A stretch of DNA of 14,120 nt, from positions 1-14,120 of the forward strand of contig JBCBKN010000079.1 of assembly GCA_038521775.1 (NCBI GenBank), given 5' to 3'. The notes beneath the pieces are model-generated. The model did no database searches, had not been told where the DNA came from, and saw only the letters and a program-made list of their open reading frames with translations. Shown here piece after piece: positions 6,402-14,120 of the stretch. Within the stretch, counting starts at the first letter, position 1; every line of letters starts with the position of its first letter. The translations under genes and the position numbers were made by a program. This stretch comes from J013 sp038521775. Lineage in GTDB: Bacteria > Pseudomonadota > Alphaproteobacteria > Rhodobacterales > Rhodobacteraceae.

Positions 6402-7505
6402 GTGGACCAGCCGGCCATGATGGTCGAACTGCGCGATCTGACGCGCCGCTTCGACGGCGCGCTTGCGGTGGATCGCGCGTCGCTGAGCCTGCCGCGGGGC
6501 GATTTTCTGACCATTCTGGGCCCCTCGGGCTGTGGCAAGACCACGCTTTTGCGGATGATTGCGGGGTTTCTGGCGCCGTCCTCGGGCGAGGTTGCAATCG
6601 ATGGCAAGCCCATGGCCGAGGTGCCGCCGCACCGCCGCGCCATCGGCATGGTGTTTCAGCGCCTCGCGCTCTTTCCCCATATGACGGCCGCCCAGAACAT
6701 TGCCTATCCCTTGCGCATGCGCGGCTTTGCCAAGGCCGAGATCCCCGAACGGGTCGCGCGGATGCTGCGGCTGGTGCGGCTCGACGGGCTGGGCGCGCGC
6801 CTGCCGCAGGCGCTTTCGGGCGGGCAGCAGCAGCGGGTGGCGATTGCGCGGGCGCTCTCCTTCGACCCCGACTTGCTGCTTCTCGATGAACCGCTCTCGG
6901 CGCTCGACCGCAAGCTGCGCGAGGAGATGCAGCTGGAGTTTCGCCGCATTCAGCGCGAGCTGGGGGTGACCACCATCAATGTCACCCATGACCAGCGCGA
7001 GGCCCTGGTGATGTCGGACCGCATCCTGGTGATGGAGGGCGGGCGGATCCAACAGGATGCCACGCCCGAGGCGGTGTATCAGACGCCGGCCAACCGCTTT
7101 GTCGCGGGTTTTCTGGGCATGACCTCGATGCTGGCCGGACGCTATGTTGGCGATGCCATCGAGATCGGCGGGCAGCGCCTGCCGGGCCGCCCGGGCCCTG
7201 GGCTCAGCGATGGCGCCCCGGCCGAGGCCGCGATCCGGGCCGAGCAGATCCGCATTCTGGGCCCCGGCGAGACCGCCGAGATCAGCCTGGAGGCCATTGT
7301 CGACCAGCGCGTCTTTGAGGGCGACCGGGTGCTTTACGAGCTGCGCGCGCCGTCCCTTGCCGACGCCACGCTTGCCGTGTTCGATCCCGCCGGGCGGTCC
7401 GATCACAGCCCGGGCGATGCGGTCCGGATCGGTCTGGCGGCCGCGGATCTGATGATTTTTCCCATTCCACCCACAACAAAACCGACAGAGGAGAAACCGA
7501 CATGA
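6402..7505 (+). CDS. ABC importer ATPase subunit (PotA-like)
   Basis: This 367-residue protein (numbering from the GTG) is the cytoplasmic motor of an importer in the spermidine/putrescine, iron and opine group. Walker A is GPSGCGKTT (40-48), the Q-loop glutamine is Q86, the signature is LSGGQQQR (138-145), Walker B is LLLLDEP (158-164), and H196 is the switch histidine. After about residue 240 a C-terminal TOBE-type domain follows, with AIRAEQIRIL as a typical segment. Start choice: GTG 6402 is preceded by AGAGGG about 9 nt upstream; ATG 6417 or 6420, with GAGAGGGG about 14 nt upstream, are alternatives that remove five or six residues. The end overlaps the binding-protein start by four bases (ATGA). 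Confidence 0.9.
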   Translation: MDQPAMMVELRDLTRRFDGALAVDRASLSLPRGDFLTILGPSGCGKTTLLRMIAGFLAPSSGEVAIDGKPMAEVPPHRRAIGMVFQRLALFPHMTAAQNIAYPLRMRGFAKAEIPERVARMLRLVRLDGLGARLPQALSGGQQQRVAIARALSFDPDLLLLDEPLSALDRKLREEMQLEFRRIQRELGVTTINVTHDQREALVMSDRILVMEGGRIQQDATPEAVYQTPANRFVAGFLGMTSMLAGRYVGDAIEIGGQRLPGRPGPGLSDGAPAEAAIRAEQIRILGPGETAEISLEAIVDQRVFEGDRVLYELRAPSLADATLAVFDPAGRSDHSPGDAVRIGLAAADLMIFPIPPTTKPTEEKPT

Positions 7506-8584
7506 CCAGACTGATCACCAGCCGCCGGCGCTTTCTGGCCGGCACCGCGGCGGGGGCCGGCGTGCTTGCCGCACCCGGCATTCTGCGCGCCCAGGACAAG
7601 CCCGCCGAGATCATCGTGCGCGCCTGGGGCGGGGCCTGGGGCGAGTCGCTGCAATCGGGCGTGGCCGATGGCTTTACGGCCGAGACCGGCATCCCGGTGC
7701 GGCTCGACTTCACCGAGGACAATGAGATCAAGCCCAAGATCTGGGCTGCGGTCGATCAGGGCCGGGTGCCGCCGATCCATGTGAATTGGGACACCACCAC
7801 CAACGCCACCATCTCGGCGCGGCGCGGGGCCTGTGTGGACCTCTCCGACCTCTCCAATCTCGAGGGGCTTCTGCCGGCGGCCAAGCCGGTGGGGCTGGAG
7901 GGCTATCCGCTCGTCAACACCTATTCCTATGTCTATGTCTGCGCCTACCGCCCCGAGGCCTTCCCCGACGGCCCGCCCGAAAGCTGGCGCGTGATGCTCG
8001 ACCCCAAATTCAAGGGCCGGGTTGCGCTCTACGACGATGGCATCGGCTTTAACCCCATCGCGGTGATCGCCGGCGGCGGGACCTTCGATGACATCCCCGA
8101 CAATATGGAGCCGGGCTATCAGTTCTTCCGCGAGCTGAAGGAAAACGAGCCGCTTCTGGGCGAGGATCCCGACTTCACCACCTGGTTCCAGAACGGCGAG
8201 ATCGATCTGGCCTGCACCATTTCGGTGAATGCGCGTGCCGCGCGGCAATCGGGCATCGAGGTGGAGTGGACCGTGCCGGTCGAGGGCTGCAAGGTCGACA
8301 CCGATGGGCTGTGGATCCCCAAAGGCCTGCCGGAGAACGAGGAATACTGGGCCAAGCAGTTCATCAACCACGCCATTTCGGGCGAGGCGCAGCAGAAATG
8401 GTGCTCGGCCCTCGGCCTGCCGCCGGTCTATCCGGGGCTGGAGCCGCCGGCCGATCTGGTGGGCGACCCGGCCTATCCGACCACGCCGGAAGACTTCGCC
8501 AAGCTCGTCTCGGTGCCCTCGCCGGTGCTGGTCGACAACCAGCCGATCTGGTTCGCGAAATTCTCCGAGATCTTCCAGAGCTGA
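7502..8584 (+). CDS. Periplasmic solute-binding protein (PotD-like), Tat-exported
   Basis: This 360-residue protein begins with a twin-arginine signal, SRRRFLAG (7-14), a hydrophobic stretch, and APGILRA before a likely cleavage after Ala30. Export folded through Tat is expected, with function in the periplasm delivering solute to the permeases. The mature part starts AEIIVRAWGGAWGESL and runs through a bilobal binding-protein pattern of the COG0687 / SBP_bac_8 kind: FTAETGIPVRLDFTEDNEIK, VNWDTTTNATISARRG, FKGRVALYDDG and NEEYWAKQFINHAISGEAQQ. Acidic and aromatic residues are frequent, as in amine-binding members, but ligand cannot be assigned. The gene overlaps the ATPase by four bases and ends 4 nt before the first permease, so the transporter is one translationally linked unit. 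Confidence 0.92.
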   Translation: MTRLITSRRRFLAGTAAGAGVLAAPGILRAQDKPAEIIVRAWGGAWGESLQSGVADGFTAETGIPVRLDFTEDNEIKPKIWAAVDQGRVPPIHVNWDTTTNATISARRGACVDLSDLSNLEGLLPAAKPVGLEGYPLVNTYSYVYVCAYRPEAFPDGPPESWRVMLDPKFKGRVALYDDGIGFNPIAVIAGGGTFDDIPDNMEPGYQFFRELKENEPLLGEDPDFTTWFQNGEIDLACTISVNARAARQSGIEVEWTVPVEGCKVDTDGLWIPKGLPENEEYWAKQFINHAISGEAQQKWCSALGLPPVYPGLEPPADLVGDPAYPTTPEDFAKLVSVPSPVLVDNQPIWFAKFSEIFQS

Positions 8585-8588
8585 GGGC

Positions 8589-9452
8589 TTGGACAGGCGC
8601 AAGACATGGCTGGGCTGGGCGTATCTCGCGCCCAGCCTTCTTTTGGTGGGGATCCTGGCGATCGGGCTGGGCTATGTGATCGAGTATTCGCTGCATGAGC
8701 TCGACATCGCCACCTATCGGCTGCGCGACGAATACTCGCTGGGCAATTACGCCGATATCGCCAGCCGCCCGGTCTATCGGCTGGTGCTGTGGCGCTCGGT
8801 GCTGGGCGCGGTGCTGGTCACGCTGATCACCCTGGCGCTGGCCTTTCCGTATGCCTATGCGCTCACCCGCTCTGAAAGCCCCGGCCTTCGCAAGGCGCTG
8901 CTGGTGGCCCTCTTCCTGCCCTTCTTCATCGGCCAGGTGGTGCGCGCCTATGGCTGGCTGATCGTGCTGGGCCAGCAGGGCATCGTGAACCAGGCGCTGG
9001 GCGGGCTGGGCCTGCCGCCCCTCGACCTCATCTATAATTTCGGCGCGGTGGTCTTTGGGCTCACGCAATACATGCTGCCCTTTGCGGTGCTTCTGATCCT
9101 GCCGGCAATGGCCGCCATCCCGCGCGATATCGAGCGTGCCTCCGAAGGGCTGGGCGCAAGCTGGCCGGCAACCTTCCGCCATGTGGTCATCCCCATGGCG
9201 CGGCCGGGGCTGGTGGGGGCGGGCATCGTCGTTTTCACCCTCACCCTCACCGATTTCGCCATGCCCGAGATCCTGGGCGGCGGGACCAACGATTTCATCG
9301 CCTCGGCGATCTATGACAGCTTTTTCCAGATCTCCAATGCCGGGCTGGGCGCGGCGCTGTCGGTGGCGCTGGTCTTTGTGGGCTCGGTCTTTGTGGCGGG
9401 GTTCTTCTGGCTCTCGCCCGCGACAACGCTCAATGCCGGGGGCGGGCGATGA
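8589..9452 (+). CDS. ABC importer permease subunit 1 (PotB-like)
   Basis: This is a 287-residue inner-membrane protein with about six hydrophobic helices, roughly at 10-34, 70-94, 102-127, 150-175, 206-225 and 254-276. The coupling (EAA) loop is IERASEGLGASWPATFRHVV (181-200), with the conserved Gly of the EAA--G motif, and it contacts the ATPase. NQALGGLGLP and YMLPFAVLLILPAM are typical of PotB-type permeases. The start is uncertain: TTG at 8589 gives the expected N-terminus just before the first helix and lies 4 nt after the binding-protein stop. No ATG or GTG in frame gives a better one, and the GAGG at 8583-8586 is too close to be an ideal Shine-Dalgarno. The end overlaps the second permease by four bases. 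Confidence 0.88.
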   Translation: MDRRKTWLGWAYLAPSLLLVGILAIGLGYVIEYSLHELDIATYRLRDEYSLGNYADIASRPVYRLVLWRSVLGAVLVTLITLALAFPYAYALTRSESPGLRKALLVALFLPFFIGQVVRAYGWLIVLGQQGIVNQALGGLGLPPLDLIYNFGAVVFGLTQYMLPFAVLLILPAMAAIPRDIERASEGLGASWPATFRHVVIPMARPGLVGAGIVVFTLTLTDFAMPEILGGGTNDFIASAIYDSFFQISNAGLGAALSVALVFVGSVFVAGFFWLSPATTLNAGGGR

Positions 9453-10243
9453 GGGGAAGCCAGGCCTGGGTCATCTGGGGCATCACCGGGGCCTGTGTGC
9501 TGCTCCTCAGCCTGCCGACGCTGATCATTCTGGGCGCGTCCTTCACCTCGGGCGAGATCATCCGCTTCCCGCCCGACGGGTTCTCGCTGCGCTGGTATGG
9601 CGAATTGTTCGAGGCGCGGGCCTTCTGGGCGGCCTTCTGGCGCACCGGTTATGTGGCGCTGATCTGCACCGCGGTCTCCATCCCCGCAGGGCTGCTGGCG
9701 GCCCTTGCCACCGTGCGCTGGCGGCTGCGCTTTGCAGGTGCGATCCAGGTCTATCTGCTTTTGCCCTTCACCATCCCGCTGGTCGTCTCGGGCATCGGCA
9801 TGATGGTGTTTTTCGGCGAGATGCGTATCCTCGGCCAGCTCTGGCCCGTGGGCATCGCGCTGTGCATCATCAACCTGCCCTTCATGATCTGGGCGGTGGC
9901 GGCGTCGGCGTCCGCGTTGGAGCCCGAGCTTGAAAACGCCGCGGCCAATTGCGGCGCGCCGCCCTGGCGGGTCTTCTTCACCGTCACGCTGCCCGCGGTC
10001 ATGCCCGGGGTGATCACCGGGGCGCTATTGATGTTCATCCTCGCCTTCAACGAGTTCCTGGTCAGCCTCTTTCTGACCGACAGCCGCACCGTCACCCTGC
10101 CGGTGCAGATCTACAATTCGATCCGCAGCCTGATCACCCCCGATCTTGCCGCCGTCTCGGTCGTCTATATCCTGGTCGCGCTCGTCACGGTCTGGATCAT
10201 CGACCGGCTGGTGGGGCTGGAGATCTTTCTCAAATCGAGGTGA
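9449..10243 (+). CDS. ABC importer permease subunit 2 (PotC-like)
   Basis: This 264-residue inner-membrane protein is the second pore subunit. Its first helix is at about 8-30, followed by a periplasmic segment with FPPDGFSLRWYGELFE (40-55), which is characteristic of PotC-type permeases. Further helices lie at roughly 65-88, 99-121, 133-154, 184-207 and 233-251. The EAA loop is LENAAANCGAPPWRVFFTVT (161-180), fitting EAA---G. MFILAFNEFLVSLFL (195-209) is a further PotC signature. The start overlaps the preceding stop (ATGA), and the stop is 5 nt before the HisD-like gene. Together the four genes make a complete importer with no missing part. Confidence 0.92.
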   Translation: MRGSQAWVIWGITGACVLLLSLPTLIILGASFTSGEIIRFPPDGFSLRWYGELFEARAFWAAFWRTGYVALICTAVSIPAGLLAALATVRWRLRFAGAIQVYLLLPFTIPLVVSGIGMMVFFGEMRILGQLWPVGIALCIINLPFMIWAVAASASALEPELENAAANCGAPPWRVFFTVTLPAVMPGVITGALLMFILAFNEFLVSLFLTDSRTVTLPVQIYNSIRSLITPDLAAVSVVYILVALVTVWIIDRLVGLEIFLKSR

Positions 10244-10248
10244 GGGCG

Positions 10249-11559
10249 ATGGCCGAGGTGAGTTTTTTCGAGCTGAGCGCGATGGACGCACCGGCCCGCG
10301 CGGCACTTCTCCAGCGGGCCGAGACCGATCTTGCGGGCTTTGTCGAGAAGGTGCGCCCTATCGTGGCGGCGGTGCGTGACGAGGGCGATGCAGCCCTTGC
10401 CCGCTTTGGCCGTCAGTTCGACCGGGCCGATGTCACCGCCGATGCGATTGCCGCCACCCGCGCCGATTTCGATGCGGCGCAGGACGCGCTGGGCGCCGAG
10501 ATGGTCGGCGTGCTGGAATTTGCCGCCGACCGGGTGCGCCGGTTTCACGAGGCGCAGATGCCTGAGGAGATGTGGCTGAAGGAAATGTCGCCCGGGGTGT
10601 TTGCGGGCGACCGGATCCGGCCCATCGCCTCGGTCGCCTGCTATGTGCCGCGCGGCAAGGGGGCCTTTCCTTCGGTGGTGATGATGACGGCAATCCCCGC
10701 GGCGGTGGCAGCTGTGCCGCGGCGCATCATCATCACGCCCCCCGGGCCGGATGGGAAGATCGATGCGGCCACGCTGGTCATGGCCCGGCTTGCGGGGGTG
10801 GAGGAGGTCTATAAGGCCGGCGGCGCCCAGGGCGTCGCGGCGGTGGCCTATGGCACCCAGACCGTGCCGCGCTGCCTCAAGATCGTGGGGCCGGGCAGCC
10901 CCTGGGTGGTGGCCGCCAAGCAGCTGCTCGCCGACCGGATCGATCCCGGCCCGCCGGCAGGCCCCTCCGAGGCGATCATCTTTGCCGATGCGACCGCCGA
11001 TGGCCGGATCTGCGCGCTCGATCTTCTGATCGAGGCCGAACATGGGCCCGACAGCTCGGCCTTTCTGGTCACCCACAGCCGCGAGGTGGCGGAGGCCGCC
11101 CGCGCCGCCCTTCCAGGGTTTTGGGCGGAGATGGGGCCGCAGCGGGTGGAGTTCTCGCAAGCCGTGCTCTGCGGGCCCCGCGGCGGCATCGTGCTGACCG
11201 ACAGCCTCCAGGCCTCGATCGATTTCGTGAACGCCTATGCGCCCGAGCATCTGGAGATCCAAAGCGATGAGCCGCATGCCCATCTGGGCAGCCTGACCGA
11301 GGCGGGCGAGATCCTGATGGGCCGACACACGCCTGTCTGTATCGGCAATTTCGTGCTTGGCCCCAATGCGGTGCTGCCCACCAATATGGCCGCGCGCACC
11401 CACTCCCCGCTCTCGGTTTTTGATTATCTCAAGCGCACCTCGGTGGGCTATGTCACCGCCAAGGGCTATGCCGAGCTTGCGCCTGTGGCCAAGAAATTCG
11501 CCGAGTATGAGGGGTTCGACGCCCATGCCAACGCGGTGTCGGCGCTGCGCGAGGGCTGA
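10249..11559 (+). CDS. Histidinol-dehydrogenase-family enzyme, probably catabolic
   Basis: This 436-residue protein has the normal length and full fold of HisD, an NAD- and zinc-dependent enzyme that oxidises an alcohol to a carboxylate in two steps. Matches are PSVVMMTAIPA (141-151), AGGAQGVAAVAYGT (190-203), VGPG (213-216), PAGPSEAIIFAD (236-247), AEHGPDS (263-269), the catalytic pair Glu333-His334 in APEHLEI, and the C-terminal EGFDAHANAV (421-430). Compared with E. coli HisD as I remember it, two zinc ligands are kept (His265 and His426), while Gln259 becomes Glu262 and Asp360 becomes Asn367. Substrate-contact His367 becomes Ala374. Position in a transporter operon and these changes argue for a paralogue acting on another alcohol, such as the sulfopropanediol dehydrogenase (HpsN) type, not for histidine synthesis. 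ATG 10249 follows the permease by 5 nt, with GAGG in the overlap. Confidence 0.87.
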   Translation: MAEVSFFELSAMDAPARAALLQRAETDLAGFVEKVRPIVAAVRDEGDAALARFGRQFDRADVTADAIAATRADFDAAQDALGAEMVGVLEFAADRVRRFHEAQMPEEMWLKEMSPGVFAGDRIRPIASVACYVPRGKGAFPSVVMMTAIPAAVAAVPRRIIITPPGPDGKIDAATLVMARLAGVEEVYKAGGAQGVAAVAYGTQTVPRCLKIVGPGSPWVVAAKQLLADRIDPGPPAGPSEAIIFADATADGRICALDLLIEAEHGPDSSAFLVTHSREVAEAARAALPGFWAEMGPQRVEFSQAVLCGPRGGIVLTDSLQASIDFVNAYAPEHLEIQSDEPHAHLGSLTEAGEILMGRHTPVCIGNFVLGPNAVLPTNMAARTHSPLSVFDYLKRTSVGYVTAKGYAELAPVAKKFAEYEGFDAHANAVSALREG

Positions 11560-11614
11560 GCACCCGGCTTGATTTTTGGCAGCATTCGCCCGAGACAAAG
11601 GGGGAGGAGGCGCC
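11560..11614 (+). promoter_or_regulatory. Short leader and strong Shine-Dalgarno of ligA
   Basis: This 55-bp gap separates the catabolic block from ligA. TTGATT (11569-11574) is a possible -35 box, but the sequence 17 bp later (GAGACA) is a poor -10, so the promoter call is weak. GGGAGGAGG (11602-11610) is a strong ribosome binding site 4-7 nt before ATG 11615. It decides that start against an upstream in-frame extension to 11576. No terminator for the preceding gene is visible. Confidence 0.45.
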
Positions 11615-13723
11615 ATGGACCGCGCGGTTGCTGAACTGACGGAGGAGGAGGCGCGGGCCGAGCTCGCACGCCTTGCCGACCTGTTGGGCCGGGCCAACAG
11701 CGCCTATCACACCGATGATGCGCCCGAGATCTCCGATGCCGCCTATGACGCGCTGAAAACCCGCAACAGGGAGATCGAGGCGCGGTTTCCCGCGCTGGTT
11801 CGCGCCGACAGCCCCTCGGGCCAGGTCGGTGCCGCCCCGGCCGAAGGGTTCGGCAAGATCCAGCACGCCCAGCGGATGATGTCGCTGGCCAATGCGTTCT
11901 CCTCCGACGATGTGCGGGAGTTCGATGCCGGGATCCGGCGTTTTCTGGGCCTGACCGACGAACCGCTCGCCTACACCGCCGAGCCCAAGATCGACGGGCT
12001 GTCGCTCAGCCTGCGCTATGAGGCGGGGGTGCTGGTCTATGCCGCCACCCGCGGCGATGGCGAGACGGGCGAGAATGTCACCGCCAATGCCCAGCATATC
12101 AGCGACATTCCGGACCGGTTGACCGGGGCGCCGGCGGTGCTGGAGGTGCGCGGCGAGGTCTATATGCGCCATTCCGACTTTGCCGATCTAAACGCGCGCC
12201 AGGCCGAGGCGGGCCAGAAGACCTTTGCCAATCCGCGCAACGCGGCCGCCGGGTCGCTGCGCCAGCTTGATGCGTCGATCACCGCCAGCCGGCCGCTGCG
12301 GTTCTTTGCCTATGCCTGGGGGGTGCTGTCCGAACCGCTGGCCGAGACGCAGATGGGCGCGCTGGCCCGTCTGGCTGCGCTGGGCTTTTCCACCAATCCG
12401 CGCACGGCGCATTGCGCCGATGTCGATGCGCTGCTGGCGGTCTATGAAAGCTTGTCGGCCGACCGGGCAGCGCTTGACCACGACATTGACGGCATCGTCT
12501 ACAAGCTCGACCGGCTCGACTATCAGGCCCGGCTGGGCGCACGGTCCAGCACCCCGCGCTGGGCGATTGCCCATAAATTCCCGGCCGAGGAGGCGCAGAC
12601 GGTGCTTGAGGCCATCGAGATCCAGGTCGGGCGCACCGGGGCGCTCTCGCCCGTTGCACGGCTGCGCCCGGTCACGGTGGGCGGGGTCGTGGTCTCGAAC
12701 GCCACCCTGCACAACGAAGACTACATCGCCGGGCGCGACAGCAGCGGCGCACCGATCCGCGATGGCACCGATATCCGCGCGGGCGATTGGGTGACGGTCT
12801 ATCGCGCGGGCGATGTGATCCCCAAGGTCAAGGCGGTGGATCTGGCACGCCGTCCCCCGGGCGCGGTTCCCTTCCTCTTTCCCGAGCGGTGCCCCGAATG
12901 CGGCAGCCCGGCCACCCGCGCGCCGGGCGAGGCGGTGCGCCGCTGCACCGGCACCTTCATCTGCCCGGCCCAGGCGGTCGAGCGGCTGCGCCATTTCGTC
13001 TCGCGCGCGGCCTTCGACATTGAAGGGCTGGGCGGCAAACAGATCGAGGCGTTTTACCAGATGGGCTGGATCGCCGAGCCGGCCGACATCTTCACCCTGG
13101 CCGCCCGGCATGGCGAGGGGGCCGCCGCACCGCTGGCCAAGCTGGAGGGGTGGGGAGAGAAATCCGCCGCCAACCTTTTTGCGGCGATCGAGGCGCGGCG
13201 GGTGATCCCCCTCAACCGGCTGATCTTCGCGCTGGGCATCCGGCATGTCGGCGAAAGCTCGGCCACCCTGCTTGCGCGCCATTATAGCGGCTGGTCGGCG
13301 TTCCGCACCGCGATGGCAGCAGCGGCCGAGCCGGGCGAGGCGCGCGACGATCTTCTGGCCATCGACGGGGTGGGGCAGGTGATGGCCACAGCCCTGGCGC
13401 AAACCTTCCAATCGGCGCGGGCGCAAGCGGCCATCGCCGGTCTGGTCGCGCATCTGACCATCGAGGATATGGCCCCGCTGCAGGCGGCCGCCGGGGCGGT
13501 GGCTGGCAAGACCATCGTTTTCACCGGCAGTTTGGAAAAGCTCACCCGCGCCGAGGCCAAGGCCCGGGCGGAAAGCCTGGGCGCCAAGGTCTCGGGTTCG
13601 GTGAGCAAAAAGACCGATCTGGTCGTGGCCGGTCCGGGCGCCGGGTCGAAACTCGCGCAGGCCGAAAAGCTGGGGGTCGATGTCATCTCCGAAGATGACT
13701 GGCTTGCCCTGATCGACGGATGA
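11615..13723 (+). CDS. ligA: NAD-dependent DNA ligase LigA
   Basis: This 702-residue enzyme seals nicks between Okazaki fragments and in repair, using NAD+. The N-terminal Ia domain binds NMN (YHTDDAPEISDAAYDAL, about 31-47). The adenylation active site is EPKIDGLSLSLRYE with catalytic Lys125. RGDGETGENVTANAQHI, EVRGEVYM and FANPRNAAAGSLRQLD follow as in bacterial LigA. HDIDGIVYKLD and PRWAIAHKFPAEEAQT hold later nucleotidyl-transferase motifs, then come the OB fold and a Cys4 zinc finger (C426, C429, C444, C450). Helix-hairpin-helix repeats follow (AFDIEGLGGKQIEAF, LGIRHVGESSATLLARHYSG, AIDGVGQVMATALAQTF). A C-terminal BRCT domain occupies about residues 628-702 (KTIVFTGSL to EDDWLALIDG). 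All key residues are present and the length is normal. The stop overlaps the recG start by four bases. Confidence 0.97.
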   Translation: MDRAVAELTEEEARAELARLADLLGRANSAYHTDDAPEISDAAYDALKTRNREIEARFPALVRADSPSGQVGAAPAEGFGKIQHAQRMMSLANAFSSDDVREFDAGIRRFLGLTDEPLAYTAEPKIDGLSLSLRYEAGVLVYAATRGDGETGENVTANAQHISDIPDRLTGAPAVLEVRGEVYMRHSDFADLNARQAEAGQKTFANPRNAAAGSLRQLDASITASRPLRFFAYAWGVLSEPLAETQMGALARLAALGFSTNPRTAHCADVDALLAVYESLSADRAALDHDIDGIVYKLDRLDYQARLGARSSTPRWAIAHKFPAEEAQTVLEAIEIQVGRTGALSPVARLRPVTVGGVVVSNATLHNEDYIAGRDSSGAPIRDGTDIRAGDWVTVYRAGDVIPKVKAVDLARRPPGAVPFLFPERCPECGSPATRAPGEAVRRCTGTFICPAQAVERLRHFVSRAAFDIEGLGGKQIEAFYQMGWIAEPADIFTLAARHGEGAAAPLAKLEGWGEKSAANLFAAIEARRVIPLNRLIFALGIRHVGESSATLLARHYSGWSAFRTAMAAAAEPGEARDDLLAIDGVGQVMATALAQTFQSARAQAAIAGLVAHLTIEDMAPLQAAAGAVAGKTIVFTGSLEKLTRAEAKARAESLGAKVSGSVSKKTDLVVAGPGAGSKLAQAEKLGVDVISEDDWLALIDG

Positions 13724-14120
13724 GCGGGCGCACGGGCCGTCCCGAGGCGCTTTACGCGCTGTTTTCGCCATTGGAGACGCTCGACAGCGTCGGCCCGAAA
13801 ACCGCCAAGGCGTTGGACAAGCTGGGTATCGCGCTGCCGCGCGATCTGATCCTCACCCCGCCACACGGCTTCACCGACCGCCGGTTGCGCGACACGATCC
13901 GGGGCGTGGGGCTGCCGGCCACGCTGACCGTTGAGGTGGAGGTCGGCGCGCATCAGCCGCCGCGGGTCAAGGGACGGCCCCATCGCGTGCTGGTGCGCGA
14001 TGCGGTCGAGGAGTTCCAGCTCGTCTTCTTCCATGCCCGCGAAGACTGGCTGCTGCGCCAGCTTCCCCCCGGCGCGCGCCGCATCGTGTCGGGCAAGGTC
14101 GAGCATTTCGACCATCACGC
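13720..14120 (+). CDS. recG: ATP-dependent DNA helicase RecG, N-terminal part cut by window edge
   Basis: An open frame of 133 full codons starts at ATG 13720 (ATGA overlap with the ligA stop) and runs off the window without a stop. The segment SPLETLDSVGPKTAKALDKL (16-35) is the helix-hairpin-helix-like opening of RecG. LPRDLILTPPHGFTDRR and ATLTVEVEVGAHQPPRVKGR lead into the OB-fold wedge domain, with EFQLVFFHARED and RRIVSGKVEHFD as typical strands. RecG remodels stalled replication forks and recombination intermediates; its helicase motifs lie beyond the window. Position directly after ligA makes a DNA repair/replication pair that is probably co-transcribed. Identification rests on the N-terminal domain alone. 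Confidence 0.9.
   Translation, partial: MSGRTGRPEALYALFSPLETLDSVGPKTAKALDKLGIALPRDLILTPPHGFTDRRLRDTIRGVGLPATLTVEVEVGAHQPPRVKGRPHRVLVRDAVEEFQLVFFHAREDWLLRQLPPGARRIVSGKVEHFDHH

Noticed and set aside
10249..11559. Reading the HisD-like gene as the histidine biosynthesis gene hisD
   Set aside because: It has no his genes beside it, sits in a transporter operon, and lacks two classical zinc ligands and a substrate-contact His.
10165..11697. A 510-residue antisense open frame opposite the HisD-like gene
   Set aside because: Shadow frame with low-complexity His/Arg/Gly content and no start signal; the sense strand encodes a complete enzyme.
12188..13771. A 527-residue antisense open frame opposite ligA
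   Set aside because: Same GC-rich shadow effect; the plus strand encodes an intact LigA with catalytic lysine, zinc finger and BRCT domain.
1..14120. Mobile elements, CRISPR array, tRNA or rRNA
   Set aside because: No transposase, integrase, spaced direct repeats, terminal inverted repeats or tRNA-like cloverleaf were seen, and gene spacing is ordinary chromosomal.

Overview
The window looks like chromosomal DNA from an alphaproteobacterium of the Rhodobacteraceae type. The evidence is very high GC with strong G/C third-codon bias, tightly overlapping genes (ATGA, GTGA and TGATG junctions), and an end block in which ligA overlaps recG and both proteins resemble Rhodobacterales homologues. 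This assignment is inference from style and protein resemblance; no database search was run.

Layout. Positions 1-124 hold no gene I can support. An XRE-type helix-turn-helix regulator lies on the minus strand (125-976). It is divergent from a small DUF2061-like membrane protein (1083-1328) across a 106-bp, comparatively AT-rich intergenic region that carries a 7-bp inverted repeat directly before the ribosome binding site.

The centre is a plus-strand catabolic block of nine genes (1397-11559). Module one is hyuB, hyuA, a small cupin and a short-chain dehydrogenase, all overlapping by 1-4 bases. A 142-bp gap follows, with a 13-bp inverted repeat, an exact TTGACA and a 10-bp palindrome, so it is a likely internal promoter or operator region. 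Module two is a complete polyamine/opine-type ABC importer (ATPase, Tat-exported binding protein, two permeases) and a histidinol-dehydrogenase-family enzyme. The usual reading is that the importer brings in a small, possibly nitrogen-containing solute. The HisD-like enzyme and the SDR would then oxidise or reduce alcohol/carbonyl groups, and HyuAB would carry out an ATP-dependent cleavage of a cyclic amide or a related carboxylation/hydrolysis. The substrate cannot be read from the sequence.

The most interesting point is the HisD-like protein. It keeps the catalytic Glu-His pair and two zinc-site histidines, but by motif alignment replaces the other two classical zinc ligands (Gln to Glu, Asp to Asn) and a substrate-contact His (to Ala). 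It is therefore probably not a histidine-biosynthesis enzyme but a catabolic dehydrogenase with another substrate.

The last 2.5 kb returns to housekeeping genes: NAD-dependent DNA ligase (ligA) with its own strong Shine-Dalgarno, then the first 133 codons of recG, cut by the window edge. I saw no tRNA, rRNA, CRISPR array, insertion sequence or phage gene.
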